The notes below the pieces were generated by a model. It was given only the letters and a program-made list of their open reading frames with translations. It was not told where the DNA came from and ran no database searches. From contig CAWASR010000019.1 in NCBI GenBank assembly GCA_963784805.1, positions 314,054 to 378,053 of the forward strand: a DNA stretch of 64,000 nt, in the 5' to 3' direction. The stretch is from Roseiarcus sp963784805. Its GTDB lineage: Bacteria > Pseudomonadota > Alphaproteobacteria > Rhizobiales > Beijerinckiaceae. The position numbers and the translations under genes were made by a program. Positions 50,588 through 57,796 of the stretch are shown here, one piece after another; positions within the stretch are counted from its first letter, which is position 1; each line of letters begins with the position of its first letter.

Positions 50588-51110
50588 TCAGGAGGCCGTC
50601 CCGGCGTCGGCCAGCACCTCTCGCAAACGGCCGGTGTCGACATCGAAAATGAAGCCCCGCACAGGAACTTCTTTCGAAATCCAGGGATGCGACCTGACCA
50701 TCGCGATCTGGTCCTTAGTTTGCTGCTCCGCATCCTTGAAGGCAAAGAAGCGCATCGGGGCGGGTGTCTCGTCTCCAGTCAGCTTGGAGAATTTGGCGTT
50801 TAACTCTGCGTCGGTAAAGGTCGTAAACCCGCAACCAGTGTGATTTAGAAGCATGATTTCTTTGCTGCCAAGCACCCGCGTCGATACCACCAGTTCCGCC
50901 AGAACTTCTTCGGAAACGTTCGGGCCCCCGGTTCGGATCGCGTCGATGTCGGCGTGCTTCAGTCCAAGAATTCCCGGAAGGTCCGAAAGACGAGGTATCC
51001 ATGCAAGTCACGACCGCAATTTGCGGCCGCGGCGGCCCTTCCCCCCACTTCGGATTATAGGTCTTTGCGTAGGCTTCATTGGCTTTCAGCGCTTGATCGA
51101 TAATGCTCAT
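50588..51110 (-). pseudogene. Beta-class carbonic anhydrase, frameshifted
   Basis: The start MSIIDQALKANEAYAKTYNP leads to VVTCMDT, which keeps the first zinc Cys and Asp. After an extra T near 50990 the other frame gives RLSDLPGILGLKHADIDAIR, then GGPNVSEEVLAELVVSTRVL and LLNHTGCGFTTF with the second Cys and His ligands. One base removed would restore a normal protein of about 173 residues. Zinc ligands are complete, so this could be a sequence error, but the neighbour hydrolase is clearly decayed. Confidence 0.85.
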
Positions 51111-51410
51111 GGCTGTCTCCACTTGATTGCCCACCTACCGATCAAACCGGCAGCGTGCGCTCGTGCGCATTCGGAAAGGGACAACTCAGGGTAACACCGG
51201 AGACCAGCTACGCGGAGCGCCGGGAGCGCCCTCCTATTGATGGTGCAAGCCCTAAACCCTGAACCGGTTGATCGGTTCCTAACTAACACAGGAGTGGGCT
51301 ATTTGCCACATCGTCGATGGCTTCGCCTTCGAAGCTGTCGGCCATCGATCATCAGTCGGTCAGTGCTTGCTCGATATCGGCCGCGACGTCTGCTTGGGGC
51401 GCCCTCCTGA

Positions 51411-51503
51411 ATTACGGTGACACGCCCGAATTACGGTGACACGCCCGTCTTTACCATTTTGGGATTACGGTGACGCGCCCGGGATTACGGGATTACGGTG
51501 ATG
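51411..51503 (+). repeat. Tandem ATTACGGTGAC units at the left of the IS110 element
   Basis: ATTACGGTGAC-type units start at 51411, 51430, 51464 and 51492, with a shortened one at 51484. The unit at 51430-51461 (ATTACGGTGACACGCCCGTC then TTTACCATTTTG) recurs almost exactly at 52931-52962 on the right of the element. Similar units occur at 14788, 60920 and 63926. Confidence 0.75.
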
Positions 51504-52940
51504 GTGTGGACGGCGCCCGCGCGGCATCTGGTTCTGGATTTGAACCGTGCCAAAATGGTTGTCGTTAGAGCGACCATTTGAAGGAGCGCCGTCCATGGGA
51601 AAATCTATCACCGAATTCTCGTCTGTCACGCGGGTTGGGCTTGATCTGGCCAAGCACGTCTTTCAGGTCCACGGCGTCGATGTCGCGGGCAGGGTCGTCT
51701 TCAACAAGTCGGTCAGGCGCGACAAGTTGCTGGCGTTCTTCTCGGGCCTGCCCAAATGCCTGGTCGGTCTGGAGGCGTGCGGGTCGGCCCATCATTGGGC
51801 GCGCGCGTTGATCAAACTGGGCCATGACGCGCGGATGATGCCGCCGGCTTACGTGAAGCCCTATGTGCGCCGGCAGAAGAACGACGCGGCGGACGCGGCG
51901 GCGATCTGCGAGGCGGTTTCGCGGCCCTCGATGCGTTTCGTCGTGGTGCGCTCGGTCGTCAACCAGGCCGATTTGATGCGCCACAAGGCGCGCGAGATGC
52001 TGGTGGCGCAGCGCACGCAATTGCTCAATGGGCTTCGAGGGCATCTTGGCGAGGTGGGGCTGATCGCGGCGCAAGGGCCGCGCCATGCGCGCCAACTCGC
52101 CGATATGATCGAAGCTTGCGACCAGACAATCCCGATCGAGGTTTGCGCGGCGCTGACGGAGCTGGTTCATCAATTGCATCGGCTCGACGAGGCGATCGAT
52201 CGGCTCGACAAGACGTTTCTCGCGGCCGCTCGGACGGATGCGACAGCGCGCCGGCTGATGACCATTCCCGGCATCGGGCCGATCACCGCCACGGCGATCG
52301 CGGCCAGCGTCCCCGATGTCTCGGGGTTCGAGGGGCCGCGCGAGTTCGCCGCCTTCCTCGGCCTGACGCCGCGCCAGCATTCGAGCGGCGGCAAGGAGCG
52401 GCTGGGGCGCATCTCGAAGATGGGCAACCGGTACTTGCGCAAATTGCTGGTCGTGGGCGCGCACGCCGTGCTGTTCCATCGCAAACCCCATGGCGACCCG
52501 CTGCGGATGTGGGCCAAGAGGCTGATCGAGAAGAAGCCCTTCAAGCTGGTCGCCGTGGCGCTGGCCAACAAATTGGCGCGCATCGTCTTCGCGTTGCTGA
52601 AGTCGCAGACGAACTACCGAGGGTTTTCGGCCTAACTCAACGGTTTCGGACCGCCGCGCCGCCTCAAAGGGCGCCACGCGGCAAGCAACTCGAGGGTGAC
52701 CAAGAGGTGATGCGCAGGAAAGCGGATTGATCCTGAAGCCCGGCGTACTGTCTGCGCCCAATCAGCGCGTTACGGTGATGGCGGCAACGGATCAGCGGAC
52801 AACATCAGGGCCAGCGGACGCTTATGGTTCCGCGCAAAAAGGCCGAAGACATGACCGCACCCCCGATCCCGCCCAAAACCTCAAAGACCCCCTTGACAGC
52901 GGGCGCCGTCCAGACATGACGGATTACGGGATTACGGTGA
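51484..52940 (+). mobile_element. IS110-family insertion sequence (complete)
   Basis: One transposase gene with about 110 bases of non-coding left end and up to 300 bases on the right. GGATTACGGGATTACGGTGA occurs at both edges. IS110-family elements lack long inverted repeats and usually encode a bridge RNA in a non-coding end; the conserved left leader (51492-51594) or the right non-coding end are candidate places. Exact ends are uncertain. Confidence 0.6.
51595..52635 (+). CDS. IS110-family transposase
   Basis: A 346-residue recombinase. The N-terminal DEDD domain has RVGLDLAKHVFQVHGVD, VGLEACGSAHHWARAL and KNDAADAAAICEAV with the later acidic residues. The C-terminal transposase_20 domain has LMTIPGIGPITATAIAASVP, GFEGPREFAAFLGLTPRQHS and RLGRISKMGNRYLRKLLVVG, including the catalytic Ser region SSGGKERLG. 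ATG at 51595 follows GGAGCG. The gene appears intact, so the element could be active and could act on the remnants at 14.8 and 60.6 kb. Confidence 0.95.
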   Translation: MGKSITEFSSVTRVGLDLAKHVFQVHGVDVAGRVVFNKSVRRDKLLAFFSGLPKCLVGLEACGSAHHWARALIKLGHDARMMPPAYVKPYVRRQKNDAADAAAICEAVSRPSMRFVVVRSVVNQADLMRHKAREMLVAQRTQLLNGLRGHLGEVGLIAAQGPRHARQLADMIEACDQTIPIEVCAALTELVHQLHRLDEAIDRLDKTFLAAARTDATARRLMTIPGIGPITATAIAASVPDVSGFEGPREFAAFLGLTPRQHSSGGKERLGRISKMGNRYLRKLLVVGAHAVLFHRKPHGDPLRMWAKRLIEKKPFKLVAVALANKLARIVFALLKSQTNYRGFSA

Positions 52941-52962
52941 CGCGCCCGTCTTTACCATTTTG
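52931..52962 (+). repeat. Right-flank ATTACGGTGAC repeat of the IS110 element
   Basis: A 32-base copy of the left repeat at 51430-51461, with one base different (A to G at position 12). The pair looks like a direct repeat flanking the inserted element, or two units of a dispersed palindrome family into which the element inserted. Confidence 0.65.
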
Positions 52963-53000
52963 CCTCGACGTCTGCGACATGGCCCCTAGGCTTGCGTCCC

Positions 53001-53084
53001 TACTTGCTAGGGGTGACGAACGGAGTTGAGGCGGGCCATAAGACAACATCGCATGGCGCACGAAAAAGGGTAAAGGAGGGCGTG
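53001..53084. repeat. 80-base interspersed repeat, copy 2
   Basis: Contains GGGGTGACGAACGGAGTTGA and ATAAGACAACATCGCATGGC, aligned to 49171-49252 in the same orientation. It starts about 40 bases after the right flank of the IS110 element. Confidence 0.6.
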
Positions 53085-53206
53085 GCACTGTAATTCACAA
53101 TCCGCAACCATTTATATTTCAGTGTGTTATAATCACTTACAAATAAATTAGATTAACACGTTACAGCCGCGTTAATAAACCCGGGCATGTCGCATTCAAA
53201 CGAAAG

Positions 53207-53298
53207 CGTCATTGCGAGGAGCGTGAGCGACGAAGCAATCCAGAGATCACAGGGCAGCAGCGGCGGCTCTGGATTGCTTCGCTTCGCTCGCAATGACG
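53207..53298. repeat. REP-like palindrome, unit 1
   Basis: Left arm CGTCATTGCGAGGAGCGTGA, then AGCGACGAAGCAATCCAGAG; right arm CTCTGGATTGCTTCGCTTCG ending CGCAATGACG. The arms pair into a long imperfect hairpin around a GC-rich loop. Elements of this sequence type are dispersed in many alphaproteobacterial genomes. Confidence 0.8.
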
Positions 53299-53523
53299 GC
53301 GACAGCGCCGTCGAAACGCGACATGCCTGGCGGCCGGTCACGCGAGGGCGCCCAATGATCGGTCATGCGCGCGCCTGGCCTTTCGAAGCATCCGCCAATC
53401 GCCAACTTGAGGCAAATTCAACAATATTATACGTTTCAATGCGTTGAGATCATTTACCAATAAATTAGATTATCACGTCACAGACACGTTGATAAATCAG
53501 GGCATGTCGCGTTCAAACGAAAT

Positions 53524-53615
53524 CGTCATTGCGAGGAGCGTGAGCGACGAAGCAATCCAGAGATCACAGGGCGGCGGCGGCGGCTCTGGATTGCTTCGCT
53601 TCGCTCGCAATGACG
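53524..53615. repeat. REP-like palindrome, unit 2
   Basis: Nearly identical to the palindrome 317 bases before it, differing mainly in the loop, where GGCAGCAGC has become GGCGGCGGC. Both arms are conserved. Confidence 0.8.
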
Positions 53616-53689
53616 GCGACGGCGCCGTCCAAACGCGACACGCCTGGCGGCGCGGTCCCGCGAGGGCGACCAACTTTTTTGACAGCATT

Positions 53690-53732
53690 TTCTTTCTGAT
53701 TTCCAAAAACCATGTTATTCTGCTCCTTTCGG
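53690..53732 (+). promoter_or_regulatory. Conserved promoter block of HTH gene copy 2
   Basis: TTCTTTCTGATTT, then CATGTTATTCT, as in the block before the first HTH gene. TATTCT would be the -10 box. The HTH start codon follows about 40 bases later, after AGGAGTTAGGC. Confidence 0.55.
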
Positions 53733-53771
53733 TCAGTCGTCGTCAGACGCGGCGAAAACAAGGAGTTAGGC

Positions 53772-54503
53772 ATGGTTGAAGAGAGGGTTGCGGTTGCGAA
53801 GCGGACGATGAGCCGGAGGGAGCGGATCTTGCGGCGGGAACGCATTTTCGCCCGGCTGCGCGAGGGCTGGGCCTATGGCGACATCGCAAGCGCCGAAGGG
53901 CTGACCGCCAGGCGCATTCGCCAGATCGTCAGCGAGACCCTGCAAAGGCGGGCGGTCGACAAACGGCCGGAACACGCGATGCTGCAGCTCGCGCGCCTCC
54001 AGCCGGCGCTCAGACTCGCGGCGGGCGCGCTCGCGAAAGGAAAAATCGGGGCGATCGCGCCCTACCTCAAGCTCCTCGACCGGCTCGACCTTTACCAGAA
54101 GAGCGCCGCCGCCGCTCCGGCCTACGATGAGGCCGCCCGCGAGAGGCTGCTCGCCAAGATCAACCGCATCGCCGCCCGGGTCACAAGGACGGCCAGGCCA
54201 TCGGCGGCGCGGGGGGCGGCGGCCCTGGCGGAGGACGGCGGCGAAGGCCGGGCGGCGGACGCCGGCGGCGAAAGCGCGGCGACTCGAAAAAAACAATTTG
54301 GATTTGGGCGCAAGGGCTTGAAAAGTCTCGATTCGCGGAAGACAATTGCTTGGATTCCGCTTCCCCTGGCTTTGCTCCGGCTTCCGCGGGCTTTGGAGCC
54401 GTTTCCGCGGGCTTGGATTCCGGGTTCGATCCGTCGCCGCCGATCCGGTCCGCGGACCGAAAAGGACGGGCCGGCATTGACGGCGTCGCGCCCGGTCTTC
54501 TAA
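53772..54503 (+). CDS. HTH DNA-binding protein, copy 2 (unknown family)
   Basis: A 243-residue protein whose first 125 residues match copy 1: RRERIFARLREGWAYGDIAS, AEGLTARRIRQIVSETLQRR, HAMLQLARLQPALRLAAGAL and IAPYLKLLDRLDLYQ. Beyond about residue 170 the sequence becomes Pro/Arg-rich and looks non-conserved (IPLPLALLRLPRALEPFPRA), so the tail may result from a frame change. ATG at 53772 has AGGAG at good spacing. The tandem repeat and promoter block are directly upstream. Function unknown. Confidence 0.75.
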   Translation: MVEERVAVAKRTMSRRERILRRERIFARLREGWAYGDIASAEGLTARRIRQIVSETLQRRAVDKRPEHAMLQLARLQPALRLAAGALAKGKIGAIAPYLKLLDRLDLYQKSAAAAPAYDEAARERLLAKINRIAARVTRTARPSAARGAAALAEDGGEGRAADAGGESAATRKKQFGFGRKGLKSLDSRKTIAWIPLPLALLRLPRALEPFPRAWIPGSIRRRRSGPRTEKDGPALTASRPVF

Positions 54504-54606
54504 TTTTGCGACTCTAACGCTTCGCTCGCTGTATCGATCCGGGTCGCTTCTTGCGATGTTTGTCGTGCCGCGACAGTAGATCGTCGGCGGAACGGGCGCG
54601 GCATCC

Positions 54607-55464
54607 ATGACCGCTGAAGAACTTGTGGCGCTATTCGATCTCACGCCCTCGGGCGCGGACCGGTTTGTCGGCCATTCGCCCCACAACGCCTGGAAGCGCG
54701 TCTACGGCGGGCAGGTGCTGGCGCAGGCGCTCACCGCCGCGTCGCGCACCGTCAGCGCCCGCGATCCGCACTCGCTGCACGCCTATTTTCTGCTGGGCGG
54801 CGACCCGCGCGAGCCGATCCTGTTCGAAGTCGAGCGTCTGAGGGACGGGCGCAGTTTCACCACCCGCCGGGTCGTCGCCCGTCAGCGCAACGAGGCGATC
54901 TTCGTGCTGACGGCTTCGTTCCACGCTGAGGAGTTGGGATTCGAGCACTCCGCCCCGATGCCCGCGGCGCCGGCGCCCGACGCCTGCCCCGATCCGCGCC
55001 TGGCCATCGAGCGGCTCGACGGCCCGGCGCGCTATCGGATGAAGGGCATGCTGGACACGATCTGGCCGATCGATTTTCGCCCCACCGACCTCGACCGCTA
55101 CTCCCGGGACGCGCCGCGCGCGCCGGGTCAAACGCTGTGGACGCGGATCGGCGAGCGCCTGCCGGACGACCCCGCCACCCAGCGCGCCGCGCTGCTCTAC
55201 CTTTCGGACATGTCGTTGCTCGAAACGTCGTTGAGAGCGCAGGGGCGGACGATCCACGATCCTCGCCTCCAGGTCGCCAGCCTCGATCATGCGCTGTGGT
55301 TTCATCGTCCGGCCCGCGCCGACGACTGGCTGCTCTACGTTCTCGACAGCCCGAACGCGAGCAGCGCCACCGGCCTGGTCCGAGGCCTGATCTATTCCCA
55401 GGCCGGCGCGCTGATCGCCAGCGTCGCACAGGAAGGTCTGATTCGAGAGCGCCGCGAAGCCTAG
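54607..55464 (+). CDS. tesB: Acyl-CoA thioesterase II
   Basis: A 285-residue double-hotdog thioesterase that hydrolyses medium- and long-chain acyl-CoA. The N-terminal half has RVYGGQVLAQALTAASRTVS and HSLHAYFLLGGDPREPILFE, the TesB signature with the active-site region; the C-terminal half has ASLDHALWFHRPARADDWLL and SSATGLVRGLIYSQAGALIA with the catalytic Gln/Asp/Thr set. Length is normal. It lies alone, upstream of glnK by about 245 bases. Confidence 0.93.
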   Translation: MTAEELVALFDLTPSGADRFVGHSPHNAWKRVYGGQVLAQALTAASRTVSARDPHSLHAYFLLGGDPREPILFEVERLRDGRSFTTRRVVARQRNEAIFVLTASFHAEELGFEHSAPMPAAPAPDACPDPRLAIERLDGPARYRMKGMLDTIWPIDFRPTDLDRYSRDAPRAPGQTLWTRIGERLPDDPATQRAALLYLSDMSLLETSLRAQGRTIHDPRLQVASLDHALWFHRPARADDWLLYVLDSPNASSATGLVRGLIYSQAGALIASVAQEGLIRERREA

Positions 55465-55596
55465 GCAATCAGGCTAAATATTAGGCGCCTAATCCTTGGT
55501 CGATCGTCGCCCGAAAATGGCCGCATTCGCGCCCGCTTCGAACTCAAGAAAATAAAACTGACCTCTTTCCAGAATGTTAGCTCGCATCGAGCGCCA

Positions 55597-55612
55597 TGGC
55601 ACGGGCCTTGTA
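55597..55612 (+). promoter_or_regulatory. Sigma-54 (RpoN) promoter for glnK-amtB
   Basis: TGGCACGGGCCTTGTA matches the -24/-12 consensus TGGCACG-N4-TTGCA with one change at the -12 element. It lies about 98 bases before the glnK start. Nitrogen-limited activation by NtrC is the usual control of this pair; I did not find a clear NtrC dyad. Confidence 0.7.
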
Positions 55613-55709
55613 AGACGTCCGCCGACGGGGTGCGCCTGCGCTCCGACTTCACCACAGAGAACGGTCCAGTCGTGAGACGGCCGCGGATCGTCAAAATCGG
55701 GCGAGGCCA

Positions 55710-56048
55710 ATGAAAATTGTGATGGCGATCATAAAGCCTTTCAAGCTGGAGGAGGTGCGCGACGCGCTGACCGCCATCGGCGTGCACGGACTGACAGTCA
55801 CCGAGGTCAAGGGATACGGCCGGCAGAAGGGCCATACGGAGATTTACCGCGGCGCGGAATACGCGGTGAGCTTCCTGCCCAAGTTGAAAATCGAAGTCGC
55901 GGTCGACACCGAGGTCGCGGACAAGGTGGTCGACGCGATCGTCGCGGCCGCGCGCACCGGCCAAATCGGCGACGGCAAGATCTTCGTCTACAGCCTCGAC
56001 GGAGCGGTTCGGATCCGCACGGGCGAGAAGGACAAAGACGCGCTCTGA
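55710..56048 (+). CDS. glnK: Nitrogen regulatory protein P-II
   Basis: A 112-residue PII signal protein. The start MKIVMAIIKPFKLEEVRDAL is typical. The T-loop GRQKGHTEIYRGAEYAVSFL contains the uridylylated tyrosine (RGAEY). The B and C loops GDGKIFVYSLDGAVRIRTGE bind ATP and 2-oxoglutarate. As the partner gene is amtB, this is GlnK, which blocks AmtB when nitrogen is plentiful. It lies 44 bases before amtB, under the sigma-54 promoter. Confidence 0.96.
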   Translation: MKIVMAIIKPFKLEEVRDALTAIGVHGLTVTEVKGYGRQKGHTEIYRGAEYAVSFLPKLKIEVAVDTEVADKVVDAIVAAARTGQIGDGKIFVYSLDGAVRIRTGEKDKDAL

Positions 56049-56092
56049 GCCGACGAAGCGCCCTTCCCTTTCCAGATCGGAGTTCCTCGACA

Positions 56093-57583
56093 ATGAAACT
56101 GACCCGCATTTTTTCCGGCCTCGCGCCAGCCTTGGCGATAGCCGCCTTCGTTGGCCTGGCGGCGCCCGTGGCGACCTACGCGCAGAACAACGCACCAGCC
56201 GCCGCGCCAGCGACACAGACCGCTCCCGCGGCTGCCGCGCCGGCCGCTCCAGCGGCTCCCGCCGCGGCGGCGCCCGCCGCTTCGGCGAGCCCGCCCGCCT
56301 GTTCGGCCACCGTCCTCGAAAAATGCACCAGCAACTCCGGCGACACGGCCTGGATGATGACCTCGGTCGCGCTCGTGCTGATGATGACGATCCCGGGTCT
56401 CGGGCTGTTCTACGGCGGCATGGTGCGGAAGAAGAACGTCGGCGACACCGTCATGACGAGCTTCGCGGTCACGGCGCTGGTGACCGTCGTGTACGCGGTC
56501 CTGACCTATAGCCTGTCGTTCACCGGCGGAACCTGGTTCATCGGCGGCCTTTCGCGGTTTTTTCTGCAGGGCATTCACTATGACCTGGCGAGCGGCGCGA
56601 ACACGCCCAACCCGCTCGCGCCGACGATACCAGAGACCGTCTACATGTGCTTCCAGATGACGTTCGCGATCATCACTCCGGCGCTGATCGCGGGCTCCAT
56701 CGCCGAGCGGATGAAGTTTTCGGCGATGCTGTGGTTCATGGGCCTTTGGGCGATCTGCGTTTACGCTCCGGTCGCGCACTGGGTGTGGGGTCCGGACGGA
56801 TTCATGAGCGCCGTCAATGTCGATGACAAAGGCAATTTCCAGGGCCTGTTCCAGATGCTGGATTTCGCCGGAGGCACAGTCGTTCATATCGACGCTGGCG
56901 TCGCCGGCCTGATGTGCGCGCTGATGCTCGGCAAGCGCAAGGACACAGGCCCCGGTCACAACATGGTCCTGACCTTCATTGGCGCTTCGCTGCTGTGGGT
57001 CGGCTGGTTCGGCTTCAACGCCGGTTCGGCGGTGACTGCCGGATTGCAGGCCGGCATGGCGATGACGGTGACTCAAATCGCGACCGCGGTCGCAGCGTTG
57101 ACCTGGATGTTCGTCGAGTGGGCGCATCGCGGCAAGCCGACGGTTATCGGCATCGCCTCGGGCGCGGTCGCAGGTCTGGTGGCCATCACCCCCGCATCGG
57201 GCTTCGTCGGTCCGATCGGGTCGATGGTGATCGGCGTCGCCTGCGGCGTCGGTTGTTACCTCGGCGCGACCTCGCTCAAGGAGGCCTTCGGCTACGACGA
57301 CGCGCTCGACGCCTTCGGCGTTCATGCGGTCGGCGGCATCATCGGAGCGCTTCTGACCGGCGTCTTCGCCGTCCAGGAACTCAGCGGTCACTCGGGCCTG
57401 CTGGAAGGCAACGTCCAGCAGTTCATCAATCAGTTCTATGGAGTCGGCGTGGTCGTCATCTATGACGCGATCGTCACGCTGATCATTCTCAAGGTTATAG
57501 ATCTGGCGATCGGCCTGCGCGTCTCGGAGGAAATCGAACGCGACGGGCTCGATCTCGCCCTTCACGGTGAAATCGTGCACTGA
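56093..57583 (+). CDS. amtB: Ammonium transporter
   Basis: A 496-residue Amt protein with a signal peptide (MKLTRIFSGLAPALAIAAFV), an Ala/Pro-rich spacer to about residue 65, and eleven membrane helices. The signature DFAGGTVVHIDAGVAGLMCA holds the first pore His, and DAFGVHAVGGIIGALLTG the second. The C-terminal cytoplasmic tail (GLRVSEEIERDGLDLALHGE) is the part that contacts GlnK. The spacer is longer than usual. It imports ammonium or ammonia across the inner membrane. Confidence 0.97.
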   Translation: MKLTRIFSGLAPALAIAAFVGLAAPVATYAQNNAPAAAPATQTAPAAAAPAAPAAPAAAAPAASASPPACSATVLEKCTSNSGDTAWMMTSVALVLMMTIPGLGLFYGGMVRKKNVGDTVMTSFAVTALVTVVYAVLTYSLSFTGGTWFIGGLSRFFLQGIHYDLASGANTPNPLAPTIPETVYMCFQMTFAIITPALIAGSIAERMKFSAMLWFMGLWAICVYAPVAHWVWGPDGFMSAVNVDDKGNFQGLFQMLDFAGGTVVHIDAGVAGLMCALMLGKRKDTGPGHNMVLTFIGASLLWVGWFGFNAGSAVTAGLQAGMAMTVTQIATAVAALTWMFVEWAHRGKPTVIGIASGAVAGLVAITPASGFVGPIGSMVIGVACGVGCYLGATSLKEAFGYDDALDAFGVHAVGGIIGALLTGVFAVQELSGHSGLLEGNVQQFINQFYGVGVVVIYDAIVTLIILKVIDLAIGLRVSEEIERDGLDLALHGEIVH

Positions 57584-57637
57584 ACAGCGTCGCCGGCAGC
57601 CCCGGCTGCCGGGAATTGCGTTTCTCCCGCTAAACTT

Positions 57638-57663
57638 GGACGCCCTGCGGGGCGTCCTTTTTT
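57638..57663 (+). terminator. Intrinsic terminator after amtB
   Basis: GGACGCC pairs with GGCGTCC around the loop CTGCGG, followed by six T. It lies 55 bases after the amtB stop and ends the glnK-amtB transcript. Confidence 0.9.
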
Positions 57664-57796
57664 GCCGGGAAGCAGGGGCGGAAAAGCGTTCAACGCCACT
57701 ACGGCGCGTTAAGGTTAGGCCGCCATTAACTCGCTCCACATAGGCTGCGTCGCGGACATGGCGGGGGATCGGGCGCCCCGAGCCGGCGAGTGGGCG

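Larger units (their letters stand above)
53109..53672. repeat. Tandem direct repeat, period 317 bases
   Basis: Unit 1 (about 53109-53355) and unit 2 (about 53426-53672) share order and orientation: an AT-rich block with AATAAATTAGATTA, GGGCATGTCGC, a palindrome, and a final CGCGAGGGCG. Identity is roughly 85 percent. The AT-rich blocks stand out strongly from the GC-rich surroundings. The repeat ends about 20 bases before the promoter block of the second HTH gene. Confidence 0.8.

Noticed and set aside
53207..53615. The two palindromes as transcription terminators
   Set aside because: They lack a U tract, are over 90 bases long and sit within a tandem repeat, so they fit a REP-like family better.
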